Source: a virus
DNA: 55,590 bases
Direction: 5' to 3' (one strand)
IMG/VR virus record: IMGVR_UViG_3300005466_000009
Location: 1-55,590 of that record
This document shows, in pieces, positions 47,943-55,381 of the stretch. A model generated the notes under the pieces. The model had not been told where the DNA came from. It saw only the letters and a program-made list of their open reading frames with translations, and did no database searches. The first letter of the stretch is position 1. Every line of letters begins with the position of its first letter. The position numbers were made by a program, and so were the translations under genes.

Positions 47943-49711
47943 CCAGCCTGCTGGACCGGGTCGCCGACCGGCGCGAGCGGCGCCTCAACCCACAGCCGTC
48001 GAAGATGGCGCAGCGCTTCCGCACGCCCGGCGAGCTGGCCCGGTTCATCCGCCCGGACACGCTCCAGACCCCGATGCTCGACCTGATCGACGACGCGATC
48101 ATGCAGGCCAACGCCGGCGAGCACCGGCACTGGATCATCAACACCCCTCCGCAAGAGGGCAAGTCGACCAGGATGCAGGCGGCCGCGCTGTGGCTGCTCG
48201 GCCAGGACCCGACTCGGCGCGTCGCGTTCGCGAGCTACGAACAGGGGCTCGCCACCGTCTCCAGCCTGGCGATCAGGCAGTTCATCGAGACGCACGGCTC
48301 GACCGCGCCCGGTCGTCCGGACGTGGACCGCGAGGACGTGTTCGGCTTCCGGATCGACCCGGCGCGCGGGGCTGCCCACCGGTGGGCACTCGCCCCGAAC
48401 GAGGATCTCGAGTTGCCCGGTGGCGTGATCTCCGCCGGCATCGGGTCGGGCCTCACCGGCAAGGCGGTCGACGTGATGATCGTCGACGACCCGATCAAGG
48501 ACGCGATCCAGGCGGACTCGCACACCGTGCGGAAGAACCTGAAAAACTGGTGGGAGTCCGTCACCACCACCCGCCTGGGCCGCAACGCGATCGTCATCGT
48601 GGTGCAGACCAGGTGGCATGAGGATGATCTCGCCGGGTGGTTGATCGACATCGACGACCCGACCGCCCCGAAATGGAAGGTGATCGCGGTCGCCGCCCAG
48701 GCGCTCGCCGAAGACCCCGCGCAGAAGATCGGCCCCGACCCGCTCGGCCGTCAGCCCGGCGAGTGGATGATCTCGGCGCGCGGCCGCACCCCGGAGGAGT
48801 GGGTGGCCAAGCGTCGCGACATGGGCCGCGGTGGTCGCTGGTGGAACGCGATGTACCAGCAGCGCCCGGCGCCCCCCGAAGGCGGCGTGTTCAAGCACGA
48901 GTGGTTCAAGCGCGACCGCATCCACACCTTGCCGCCGATGGGCAGGGTCATCGTGGAAGTCGACCCCGCCGACAACACGGGCGAGGGCGACGAGGCCGGG
49001 ATCATCGTGGCGGGCACCGCGACCAACGGCCGGCACATCGTGATCGCCGACTACTCCGGGCACTACACGGTCGCCGGGTGGTTCCGCCGCGCCTACTTCG
49101 CCGTGATCGAGCACGAGGCGCACATCCTGAGGTGGGAGTCCTCGCTGTCCCGGCTGAAGTTCTCGGCGGCGAGCGTGTGGAAGGCGCTGCGCAGCGAGGC
49201 GCACACGCTGCTGACGTGCTGGCGCGAGGCCTACGGCCAAGAGCCGTTCGCCGCCGACGCTCCCCCGCACCGCAACGTGGTCGACGCCGCGGTGCGCAAG
49301 CTCGCGCGGCCGCTGGACTCCGACGAGGACGACGGCCTCCAGCACGATCTGCTGCTCGAACTCTGGCCGTACGTGCTCGGCGTGCTGCGCCTGCCGTCCA
49401 CCGGCCCGCGCGTGCAGGCCCACCGTGCGGAGGGCGACAAGCTCCAGCGCGCGGAGCTGGTCGAGCCGCTCTACGCGGAACGCCAGGTGTCGCACCTTGG
49501 GTTTCATTCCGATCTCGAACACGAGATGGCCACGTGGATGGTCACGCAGAAGAGTCCGAACAGGATGGATGCTGTAGTGCACGTGCTGCTGGAGCTGTCC
49601 TCGCACGGCGGGGGCGGCGAGGTGGTCGCGAACCCAACCCGGTTGCCGCGCCACCTGGGAGTGCGGTCGCAGATCCTGCCGTCCTCGGCCAGCGTCATGA
49701 CCCGGAGGTGA
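47939..49711 (+). CDS. terL: terminase large subunit
   Basis: 590 residues, TTG start in a TTGA overlap. ATPase domain: Walker A TPPQEGKST (residues 69-77), VAFASYEQGLAT, Walker B VMIVDDPIKD (Asp183-Asp184), coupling segment TRWHEDDLAGW. Nuclease domain: VEVDPADNTGEGDEAG (Asp342) and the later ETSV-like acidic positions. Translocates DNA into the prohead through the portal and cuts the concatemer. Confidence 0.93.
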   Translation: MTSLLDRVADRRERRLNPQPSKMAQRFRTPGELARFIRPDTLQTPMLDLIDDAIMQANAGEHRHWIINTPPQEGKSTRMQAAALWLLGQDPTRRVAFASYEQGLATVSSLAIRQFIETHGSTAPGRPDVDREDVFGFRIDPARGAAHRWALAPNEDLELPGGVISAGIGSGLTGKAVDVMIVDDPIKDAIQADSHTVRKNLKNWWESVTTTRLGRNAIVIVVQTRWHEDDLAGWLIDIDDPTAPKWKVIAVAAQALAEDPAQKIGPDPLGRQPGEWMISARGRTPEEWVAKRRDMGRGGRWWNAMYQQRPAPPEGGVFKHEWFKRDRIHTLPPMGRVIVEVDPADNTGEGDEAGIIVAGTATNGRHIVIADYSGHYTVAGWFRRAYFAVIEHEAHILRWESSLSRLKFSAASVWKALRSEAHTLLTCWREAYGQEPFAADAPPHRNVVDAAVRKLARPLDSDEDDGLQHDLLLELWPYVLGVLRLPSTGPRVQAHRAEGDKLQRAELVEPLYAERQVSHLGFHSDLEHEMATWMVTQKSPNRMDAVVHVLLELSSHGGGGEVVANPTRLPRHLGVRSQILPSSASVMTRR

Positions 49712-49714
49712 ACC

Positions 49715-50179
49715 GTGGATATTCCGCTCGGACCACCGCGCGACGTGCCCCATCGGGCGCGCGTGATCAGCCTCCAGGTGGAGCAGCTGCTCGACGGCAC
49801 GATGAGGTTGTCGACCCCGCACGCTCGCGGGTGGGCCGCGGTCGCCCGGACGCCGGCGGAGCTGGCCCGCAGTCTGTCCGCCGCGTTCATCGAGACCAGC
49901 GTTGCCGCCTACTCGCGGGCGCGCGGCGAGGCCTACGACTTGGACGTGCTGACGAGCCACGTGCCCGGCGACGCGTTGGCGAACCTGCCTCCGCAGCGGG
50001 TGCGCTCGAAGTCGCCGAACCGGCGGAAGGCGCACAGTCCGGCGGACTGGCAGAAGGTGACGATGGCGGATCGTTCGGGTGCGGTGTGGCGGTCGCCGGG
50101 TGGCCGGATGTACGGCGAGGACACGCAGGCGGTGCAGTCGGTGATCCGTAAGCGCGCGTCCATGGGCCTACCGACTTGA
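49715..50179 (+). CDS. hypothetical protein after terminase
   Basis: 154 residues, GTG with GGAGG upstream. Helical first part (ARSLSAAFIETSVAAYSRAR), then a basic stretch (RVRSKSPNRRKAHSPADWQK) and VTMADRSGAVWRSPGGRMYG. Ends the terminase operon. Unknown. Confidence 0.6.
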   Translation: MDIPLGPPRDVPHRARVISLQVEQLLDGTMRLSTPHARGWAAVARTPAELARSLSAAFIETSVAAYSRARGEAYDLDVLTSHVPGDALANLPPQRVRSKSPNRRKAHSPADWQKVTMADRSGAVWRSPGGRMYGEDTQAVQSVIRKRASMGLPT

Positions 50180-50210
50180 TACCCCCGTCCAACGGGGGTA
50201 CGCTGGCGGG
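50176..50210 (+). promoter_or_regulatory. palindromic promoter for leaderless 50211
   Basis: TTGATA 50176-50181, 17 bp, TACGCT 50199-50204; ATG 50211 six bases later. TACCCCCGT (50180-50188) and ACGGGGGTA (50192-50200) form a 9-bp inverted repeat with a 3-base centre. Confidence 0.7.
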
Positions 50211-50519
50211 ATGGACATGGACATCAATGGAGCACTGCGACGGCTGGAGTGGGCCGGCTTCACGGTCACGTTCCAGCCCAACCCGGACGAGGCCAACGAG
50301 GCGCGCTACCTCGGCGTGAGCACGGACGGGTGGTTCGCCACCCGCGTCCGCCTGCCGGTCGGCGCGACCGCACCCGAGGTGCACATCGGCATCCGGGCGG
50401 AGCGCAAGCCTGACGCGTTCGTGTACTGGCGCCCGTCGTCGATGCCGATGCTGAGCCGCGGCCACGCGCTGGTGACCGCCTTCGAGTTCGTGGAGGTCGT
50501 TCGCCACGCCATGCAGTAA
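50211..50519 (+). CDS. small hypothetical protein, probably leaderless
   Basis: 102 residues. ALRRLEWAGFTVTFQPNPDEAN, then FATRVRLPVGATAPEVHIGI and FVYWRPSSMPMLSRGHALVT; alternating strands and two helices. No ribosome site, consistent with a transcript that begins at the ATG. Unknown. Confidence 0.65.
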   Translation: MDMDINGALRRLEWAGFTVTFQPNPDEANEARYLGVSTDGWFATRVRLPVGATAPEVHIGIRAERKPDAFVYWRPSSMPMLSRGHALVTAFEFVEVVRHAMQ

Positions 50520-50525
50520 CCCGGA

Positions 50526-50598
50526 TGGGGGTATGCACCCCCGATGGTAGGGGGTATGCTTCAGGGGACGGAACAACCGGAGTACCGGAAGGACCAGC
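50526..50598 (+). promoter_or_regulatory. promoter and leader for 50599
   Basis: TATGCT 50555-50560 after GTAGGGGG. GGGGGTATGC occurs twice in direct orientation (50526-50535 and 50550-50559). The -35 is unclear (GTATGC or ATGCAC). Leader GGAACAACCG then GGAAGGACC. Confidence 0.6.
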
Positions 50599-51066
50599 AT
50601 GGGCAGCGAAGAGAACGAGCAGCGCCGACGCTTCCGCGAGCAGCAGAAGCGCGAGGCAGACGAGCGCCGACAGGCCGCGCTCGACGCCGCGGCCGCCGAA
50701 GAGCGGACGCGTGCGGAGTACGGCAGGCGCGAAGACGCCAAGATCGATCAGGAATTCCGCGGCCTATTCGGTGACGCGTCCCTGGAGGAGTTGCGGGAAA
50801 ACCTGGACTGGATGGACGACGATGCCGTAAAAGATCGCATCAGAAAAATCGCCAAGGCGCACAGCAAGGGCGATAACAGGCGCGCTAGAAGGATCGCCAA
50901 GAGGAATGCGCCCGCCATCAAAGCCGCAAACAAAGCGGCAAAGAATAAGAAAAAGAAAGCAAGCGGCTGTGGCCTGCTGTCCATCTTTCTCGTGAGCGGG
51001 CTGGTCGCAGCGTTCGGGTCGGCCGGTTGGCTGGCCATCGACACGATTGGAGCACTGATCAAGTGA
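50599..51066 (+). CDS. charged protein with C-terminal membrane anchor
   Basis: 155 residues, start after the leader. The first 110 residues are a long charged helix (Arg/Glu/Lys/Ala), ending in a Lys-rich run. Residues about 125-150 are one membrane helix (GLLSIFLVSGLVAAFGSAGW). This tail-anchored layout recurs in the 51259 product. Codon use is slightly more A-rich than neighbours. Unknown. Confidence 0.65.
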   Translation: MGSEENEQRRRFREQQKREADERRQAALDAAAAEERTRAEYGRREDAKIDQEFRGLFGDASLEELRENLDWMDDDAVKDRIRKIAKAHSKGDNRRARRIAKRNAPAIKAANKAAKNKKKKASGCGLLSIFLVSGLVAAFGSAGWLAIDTIGALIK

Positions 51067-51236
51067 CGAACTTCGGCAGGCCGGGCGACGTCGGCGGGGC
51101 AGCGGAAGACCCGGAGCGTCAGCCGACCCGTGAAGAGGTCGCCGACGCGCTGGAGGACCGCGAGCAGGGCACCGCAAAGGAGCGCCTGAAGGCGGCCCGC
51201 AAGGACAGCGCGGCTCGCGGTAACCGCAAGCGCTAG
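51063..51236 (+). CDS. small charged hypothetical protein
   Basis: 57 residues, GTG overlapping the previous stop. Charged and probably disordered or helical (TREEVADALEDREQGTAKER, KAARKDSAARGNRKR). Unknown. Confidence 0.5.
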   Translation: MTNFGRPGDVGGAAEDPERQPTREEVADALEDREQGTAKERLKAARKDSAARGNRKR

Positions 51237-51258
51237 ACCCACCAGGACGGAGCCTGAC

Positions 51259-51471
51259 GTGTACGTATATGACCGGAGCGGCAACTACAAAGGGCGCGCG
51301 GGCGGACCTGTCCGCGACGTCCGGACCGGCAAGCTCCAGCACATGGGACCCCCGCGCCCGACCCCGACCGCGAAGAAAAAGGGCGGCTGTTTCAAGGCGG
51401 CCGCGCTGGTCGTCGGACCGCTGGCGCTCGCCGTCGCGGGGGTCGTCGCGCACGTCGCCGACTGGGTTTGA
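51259..51471 (+). CDS. small tail-anchored membrane protein
   Basis: 70 residues, GTG with AGGACGGAGCC upstream. Basic N-terminal half, AKKKGGCFKAA, then one membrane helix (LVVGPLALAVAGVVAHV). Resembles the C-terminus of the 50599 protein in layout. The last gene before the non-coding stretch. Confidence 0.55.
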   Translation: MYVYDRSGNYKGRAGGPVRDVRTGKLQHMGPPRPTPTAKKKGGCFKAAALVVGPLALAVAGVVAHVADWV

Positions 51472-51503
51472 CTACCCCTGCCCAGGACGGGTAGGGTTCC
51501 CGT
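51468..51503 (+). promoter_or_regulatory. promoter of the 51504-52315 RNA
   Basis: TTGACT 51468-51473, 18 bp, TAGGGT 51492-51497. CTACCC and GGGTAG form a dyad over the spacer, as in the protein-gene promoters. Expected +1 near 51504. Confidence 0.65.
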
Positions 51504-52206
51504 TGCCGGCCACCGGAACTCGCGAGGGGGAGCCTTCGCCGGTCCGGCTTCAACTTCTCACCGCCATTCGGATTACCGGTGAGACGGGGGCGACGCACCT
51601 GACATGGAAGGTGCGTCACGTTCGCCAGGCGGCTTGCCTCAAGTCGAGACGCCTGGCGAATACCCCGGCAAAGCTGCAACACCTCGCGCGCGCCGATGGG
51701 GGACTGGTCCAGGACAAGTGGCCGAAAGGTCCAGGGCAGCGACCAAGTCACGATTCGGCGCGGCGAGTGCGCAGGAATGGGAAGTGCCCGAACGAGCGCG
51801 CTGTTGGGGGCACCACTCCAGGGGACGGGGATAGCCTGGGGATCGGTCCGGCTCGGCACGCCGCGGGCACGGTGGGGTTCGACTCCCCCGCCGTGTCGTT
51901 GCCGAGTCGGACCCCTAAAACGCCGTGAGGTACCGCACCCCCGTGTGGCCTCTCGGAAGTGCCGGCGAGTCGGTTCGTCTCCTCCTCGCCGGGGCGGAGC
52001 GTGGCTCGTCCAAGCAGGACACCTCCGGGTTGGCGCTGGGTAACCGGCGCCACGGGGCGGGGAGATCAGGGTGTCAAGCCCCTGGCCACGCGCGCAGCGA
52101 GCAGTACCGCAGGGGTAAAGCGTTGTCCAGCGTGGACCTGGTCGGGCTGTGGTTGAACCTGGGTAGGGCCGTCGTGCTCGGACGTCACGGCGACTTGCAC
52201 CAGGAC

Positions 52207-52273
52207 GGGCGTGGGGACGGGTTGGCCCCGTCGCGGGGGAGACCCCGAAGACCGGTTCGAGTCCGGCTCGCCC
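52207..52273 (+). ncRNA. tRNA-like 3' domain of the large RNA
   Basis: GGGCGTG pairs with CTCGCCC (one T-T mismatch), D-like arm GACG/CGTC, a 5-bp arm CGGGG-GAGA-CCCCG with only four loop bases, and a T arm CCGG-TTCGAGT-CCGG. 67 nt in all. Without an anticodon loop it cannot decode; it looks like a tRNA mimic or tRNA remnant. Confidence 0.45.
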
Positions 52274-52274
52274 A

Positions 52275-52315
52275 GCGGAAGCCCCTGCCGGTCACCAAGC
52301 GGCAGGGGCTTCCGC
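52275..52315 (+). terminator. terminator of the large RNA
   Basis: 16-bp perfect arms (52275-52290 and 52300-52315) around a 9-base loop. Confidence 0.8.
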
Positions 52316-52320
52316 GCGTC

Positions 52321-52389
52321 TTGCCAACCCCCGTTCATTGGGGGTACGCTACGTCCATCACCGGAACGACTCACCAGAGGAGAACCACC
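52321..52389 (+). promoter_or_regulatory. promoter and leader for 52390
   Basis: TTGCCA 52321-52326, 18 bp, TACGCT 52345-52350; ACCCCCGTT and TGGGGGTA form an imperfect dyad. Leader GGAACGACTC then GAGGAGAACC. Confidence 0.75.
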
Positions 52390-52656
52390 ATGCTGATCGG
52401 ACAAGACCTGCCGATCCTGCTCGGCGACGAGCACGGCACCATGTGGGTGGACAACGCGAACGGCACGGTCACCAACACGGGCGACGAGAACGACGGCCGA
52501 CCCGACCAGCACTGGGACGATGTCCCGGTGGAGGTCATCCGCGAGCTGCACAGCGGTCAGTGCCGCTCGCGCGGCGAGCTGGCCGAGTGCCCCGGTGGCC
52601 CGGACTGCGCGGAGTTCGAGCGCATCGCCGGCCTGTTCCTGGGCCTGCCGGCGTGA
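52390..52656 (+). CDS. small acidic hypothetical protein
   Basis: 88 residues, ATG after the leader; longer frames upstream cross the RNA gene and promoter. QDLPILLGDEHGTMWVDNAN, then CRSRGELAECPGGPDCAEF with three Cys. Overlaps the next gene as GTGA. Unknown. Confidence 0.65.
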   Translation: MLIGQDLPILLGDEHGTMWVDNANGTVTNTGDENDGRPDQHWDDVPVEVIRELHSGQCRSRGELAECPGGPDCAEFERIAGLFLGLPA

Positions 52657-52856
52657 GCAACATCGGACCGAAGACGGGGGAACGATGGACCGGGGCGGGA
52701 CCGGAACTCGACGGCTACCGCGTCGAGCTGTCCGCCGACGGCGAGGCGGCGTTCGTCACCGATCCGGACGGCGACACCACGTCGCTGTCCCGCGCGGCGT
52801 GGGTGCCCGTCGCCGACGCGCTGCTGGCGCTGCACGCCGCGGCCGCCCGGCGCTGA
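52653..52856 (+). CDS. small hypothetical protein
   Basis: 67 residues, GTG in a GTGA overlap. Beta hairpin pattern (LDGYRVELSADGEAAFVTDP) then a helix (AAWVPVADALLALHAAAARR). Unknown. Confidence 0.55.
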   Translation: MSNIGPKTGERWTGAGPELDGYRVELSADGEAAFVTDPDGDTTSLSRAAWVPVADALLALHAAAARR

Positions 52857-52960
52857 CCTGGTGGGGGCGAGCACGGGCCGCGCTGCTCGTGCTCGCCTCC
52901 TTGCCTCTTGGACTGTCGATCGGCCTGCTGCTGCTGTGGGCCTACGTGGAATGGAGCTAG
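52853..52960 (+). CDS. 35-residue membrane miniprotein, start uncertain
   Basis: The frame overlapping the previous stop reads CTG ACC TGG TGG and then one long hydrophobic helix ending WAYVEWS. A CTG start would give a CTGA overlap but is non-standard; GTG within the helix is the only other in-frame choice. The hydrophobic pattern supports coding. Confidence 0.4.
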   Translation: MTWWGRARAALLVLASLPLGLSIGLLLLWAYVEWS

Positions 52961-52966
52961 ATCAAC

Positions 52967-53335
52967 ATGGACCCCGAAGACCCGATGAACATCGTGGACT
53001 CCGAAGTGGAAGCGCTCGCCCGGATACCGCTGCTCCAGCGTGCCGCCGTCCCGCCCGATCTGGAGCACCTGTCCGTCGCCGACCTGATCGGGTTCACCAA
53101 GTCGCTGGCCGACCTGAACCACGTGCTCGTCGACAACCTGAACTCCATGATCCGGGCGGCCGAATTGTTCGCGGCCTCCGTCGGGTCCGTAGTGGCCGCA
53201 CAGGTCGAGCTGGTCGAGCGCCTGGAGGCCGACGAGCAGGCGGCCGCAGAGCAGGCGAGCGAGACTTCTGCGGCCGCGGACTGGCCGGGCAGTGTGCGCC
53301 CCGAGTCGCTGGGCGGGGCGAACCTCCCCGCCTGA
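52967..53335 (+). CDS. helical hypothetical protein
   Basis: 122 residues, ATG 52967 with weak ribosome site (GGAGC further upstream). Helical with LSVADLIGFTKSLADLNHVL and VSELV-like stretches, acidic tail. Unknown. Confidence 0.55.
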   Translation: MDPEDPMNIVDSEVEALARIPLLQRAAVPPDLEHLSVADLIGFTKSLADLNHVLVDNLNSMIRAAELFAASVGSVVAAQVELVERLEADEQAAAEQASETSAAADWPGSVRPESLGGANLPA

Positions 53336-53346
53336 CCTGCGAGGAC

Positions 53347-53418
53347 TTGCACATTACCCCCGGTCGTGGGGGGTAATGTGTGCCCGTTTCCGGAACGACC
53401 CGTCAGGGGAGAACCACC
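53347..53418 (+). promoter_or_regulatory. palindromic regulatory site and leader for 53419
   Basis: CACATTACCCCC (53351-53362) and GGGGGTAATGTG (53369-53380) form a 12-bp inverted repeat. The -10 would be TAATGT (53374-53379); TTGCAC at 53347 is 21 bp away, too far for a standard -35. Leader GGAACGACCC then GGGGAGAACC. Confidence 0.55.
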
Positions 53419-53964
53419 GTGTTCACGCTCGTGTCCCGCTCGCTGCATTCCGCGCTCTACGGCGTCCCCGTCTGGTGGCTGCTGGTCGCCTCGTGGTGGG
53501 ACCTGTGCACACGCTCGCCGCTGGCCGCGCAGTTCTACCAGCCGGTGTGTCTGGCGTTCGCGCTGCTGGTGCTGGCGGGCTGTGGCGGCTACGTGTCTGC
53601 CGGCTTGCAACCCCCATCAGTAGGGGGTAGGGTTCAGCAGGACAGGGAACAACCCGACCAGGGGAGAACCGAGCAGCATGGACCACTTCGTCGCACTCGC
53701 GTGCATCGTCAGCGTGTTTTGGTACTCGCTGCCCGCCTACGCCACGGCGCCATCACGCGTCGCCCTGGTGCTGAGCACGCTCTTTCTGCCGGTCATCGGC
53801 TGGGCCTGGACCGTGCGGGCCGGCTACCTGGCCCGGCGCGAGCTCGCCGCGGGCCGCGCAACCGTGAGCGCGATGGAGGCGCACTGGCAGCGGCTGTGCG
53901 CCGTGGAGTTCTGGCGCGAGAAGCTGACCTCGGGAACCCCGGTCGAGAAGATCAACGCGGCTGA
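53419..53964 (+). CDS. membrane protein with no stop before the next gene
   Basis: GTG 53419 follows the conserved leader. The first 70 residues are a plausible two-helix membrane protein (VWWLLVASWWDLC, VCLAFALLVLAGCGGYVS). The frame then stays open through the promoter and 287 bases of the next gene, with Arg-rich low-quality sequence that looks like the shadow of the 53678 frame. The stop may be genuine or result from a lost stop or a sequence error. Confidence 0.45.
   Translation: MFTLVSRSLHSALYGVPVWWLLVASWWDLCTRSPLAAQFYQPVCLAFALLVLAGCGGYVSAGLQPPSVGGRVQQDREQPDQGRTEQHGPLRRTRVHRQRVLVLAARLRHGAITRRPGAEHALSAGHRLGLDRAGRLPGPARARRGPRNRERDGGALAAAVRRGVLAREADLGNPGREDQRG
53605..53677 (+). promoter_or_regulatory. 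promoter and leader for 53678
   Basis: TTGCAA 53605-53610, 17 bp, TAGGGT 53628-53633 after GTAGGGGG. Leader GGGAACAACCCG then GGGGAGAACCG. Confidence 0.75.
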
Positions 53965-54031
53965 GCTGCTCGCGCTCTGGGGCGAGTCCGCACAGCCGCC
54001 CGACCTCGGCCCGATGGACTTCGACGGCTGA
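53678..54031 (+). CDS. membrane-anchored hypothetical protein
   Basis: 117 residues, ATG after the leader. Two hydrophobic segments (residues 4-20 and 26-48), then a helical cytoplasmic part with MEAHWQRLCAVEFWREKL and EKINAAELLALWGES. Unknown. Confidence 0.65.
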   Translation: MDHFVALACIVSVFWYSLPAYATAPSRVALVLSTLFLPVIGWAWTVRAGYLARRELAAGRATVSAMEAHWQRLCAVEFWREKLTSGTPVEKINAAELLALWGESAQPPDLGPMDFDG

Positions 54032-54065
54032 TTTCCCCCATCACTTCGAGCGTGAGGAACTGACC

Positions 54066-54494
54066 ATGATCGAACACGACGAGAACGTGGCCGACTTCTA
54101 CCTGGGGCGCGGCCGCGACGCGAAGTACCTGGGGACCGCCGGCGACTGCTCCCCCGAGCAGCTCGCCGTGTGGCTCCGGTTCACCGCCGACAACCCGGAG
54201 GTCGAGCCGTTCCACGCGGCGAGCTTCAGCACCGCGGTGCTCGACCTGATGAACAACGACGAGCCGGTGCCGGAGCCCGACCACTACGGCGAGGTGCTGC
54301 GCTTCGGTCGTCGCTCGTGGACCACGTGGCCGCACGAGTACGACACCAGCGCTGGCACGGCGTGGACGTACAGCTTCGACAAGGGCTCCGTCTTCGTGGA
54401 CCACAACGGCTTTCCGTTCGCCGTCATCTACTGCAACGGCGGCCGCAACCCGGTGCCGTACCCGACGCTGGCGCCGGCAGTCGCCCCGTCATGA
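54066..54494 (+). CDS. hypothetical protein
   Basis: 142 residues, ATG with GTGAGGAAC upstream. Acidic, alpha/beta: DENVADFYLGRGRDAKYLGT, CSPEQLAVWLRFTADNPEVE, WTYSFDKGSVFVDHNGFPFA. Two Cys, no motif. ATGA overlap with the next gene. Unknown. Confidence 0.65.
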   Translation: MIEHDENVADFYLGRGRDAKYLGTAGDCSPEQLAVWLRFTADNPEVEPFHAASFSTAVLDLMNNDEPVPEPDHYGEVLRFGRRSWTTWPHEYDTSAGTAWTYSFDKGSVFVDHNGFPFAVIYCNGGRNPVPYPTLAPAVAPS

Positions 54495-54640
54495 TCGGGT
54501 CCGTGCATCCCAGCGTGCGTATCACCAACGCCAACCCGAACGCCAGGCACCGCGGGTCGAACGGCTGTTTCGATCTGGTGCTCGCGCCGGTGGTCCTGCT
54601 CGCCACCGTCGCCATGATCTTCTGGAAGAGGACCCGATGA
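54491..54640 (+). CDS. 49-residue tail-anchored membrane protein
   Basis: ATG in an ATGA overlap. Polar N-terminal half, then one membrane helix (FDLVLAPVVLLATVAMIFW) and KRTR. Stop overlaps the following ATG. Unknown. Confidence 0.6.
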   Translation: MIGSVHPSVRITNANPNARHRGSNGCFDLVLAPVVLLATVAMIFWKRTR

Positions 54641-55266
54641 GCCTTGGCGGCAACCTGGTCCGGGCTAACAACATGCGGCCCGGTCAGACCCCGGAAAAGC
54701 AGAGCCTGCGCCAGCACCGGCAGTGGTGGCACGACGAGATCAGGCGCCGTGAGGAGGTCGACTCGGCGGACGTGGTGCCGCTGGCGCCGACCTCGCTCCC
54801 GCTGCTGCCTGCGCTCGCGCTGCTGCACGCCGATCTGCGCGACGAGTACCGCGACGCTCTACACGGGCGCCGGACCGTGTTCCATCGTCGGGTGCGGGTC
54901 CGCGGCGCCGACGGTCAGGTGCACGTCGTGTGGCGTATGCCGCTGATGGCGCCGTCCGCCGACCTGACGTCGCTGTGGCCGGGCCGTCTGGAGCCGCACG
55001 TGTCGCAGGCTGCCCACGCCTTGGTCGAGCGGCAGGCGTCCGCTGAGGCCGAACCGCGGGTGGGTCGCGCGCTGTTCCGTGCGCGGCTGCTCGGCTACGG
55101 GTTCTCGGCGAAGGTGGTGGACGAGGCGCTGACGCGCGCAGCGTCCGGTGCTCACGTGCAGCTGAACCGGAAGCAGTTCGGCAAGGCGGCACTGCTCGTC
55201 GACGGCGTCGAGCTGGCGGCGAACGGGGCGCTCACGTACGCGCGGGCGGTCGCCCGTGAGTCCTGA
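54637..55266 (+). CDS. hypothetical protein
   Basis: 209 residues, ATG overlapping the previous stop. Helical N-terminal part (KQSLRQHRQWWHDEIRRREE), a beta-rich centre (FHRRVRVRGADGQVHVVWRM) and a C-terminal alpha/beta part with LLGYGFSAKVVDEALTRAAS. Unknown. Confidence 0.65.
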   Translation: MSLGGNLVRANNMRPGQTPEKQSLRQHRQWWHDEIRRREEVDSADVVPLAPTSLPLLPALALLHADLRDEYRDALHGRRTVFHRRVRVRGADGQVHVVWRMPLMAPSADLTSLWPGRLEPHVSQAAHALVERQASAEAEPRVGRALFRARLLGYGFSAKVVDEALTRAASGAHVQLNRKQFGKAALLVDGVELAANGALTYARAVARES

Positions 55267-55318
55267 TCTGGCGCTGTACCTGGCGCGGCAGGGGCTCCAG
55301 CAGGGGCCTCTGTCCAGC

Positions 55319-55381
55319 TCGACAACCCCCCACGATGTGGGGTACGCTTGTGGCTCGGAACCCGAACCCGAAGAGGACCCG
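55319..55381 (+). promoter_or_regulatory. promoter and leader for 55382
   Basis: TCGACA 55319-55324, 18 bp, TACGCT 55343-55348; ACCCCCCAC and GTGGGGTA form a dyad. Leader GGAACCCGAACCCG then GAGGACCCG. Probably drives the operon across the map join to about 3395. Confidence 0.65.

Larger units (their letters stand above)
51504..52315 (+). ncRNA. candidate large structured non-coding RNA (about 812 nt)
   Basis: The region 51472-52389 holds no credible gene: frames there use codons rare in this genome (AGA, TCA, AAA), cross the promoter at 52321 and have no ribosome sites. It has its own family promoter and ends in a 16-bp terminator. It is full of perfect hairpins: TCTCACCG/CGGTGAGA (51556-51584), GACGCACCT/AGGTGCGTC (51592-51617), TTCGCCAGGCG/CGCCTGGCGAA (51620-51660), a 14-bp helix 51846-51859 with 51900-51913 enclosing a second long hairpin, CCGGCGAG/CTCGCCGG (51962-51992), and an 8-bp stem capped by GTAA (52032-52051). 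A GAAA tetraloop is at 51724-51727. No match to a known RNA class could be made by eye. Confidence 0.6.

Noticed and set aside
51846-51913. A tRNA or tmRNA suggested by the TTCGACT loop near 51878
   Set aside because: The flanking bases form nested hairpins, not a cloverleaf; no matching acceptor strand, and no tmRNA-like 5' end or tag frame was found.
51269-51928. A 219-codon frame starting inside the 51259 gene and running through the RNA region
   Set aside because: Out of frame with a better small gene, low-quality Arg/Pro/Ser sequence, and it crosses the promoter at 51468.
51925-52656. A 243-codon frame covering the RNA region and the 52390 gene
   Set aside because: It crosses a terminator, a promoter and a conserved leader, uses codons rare in this genome, and only its last 88 residues (from ATG 52390) look like protein.
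55256-55381. GTG 55256 as the start of the last gene
   Set aside because: It is in frame but lies upstream of the promoter whose leader ends at ATG 55382.
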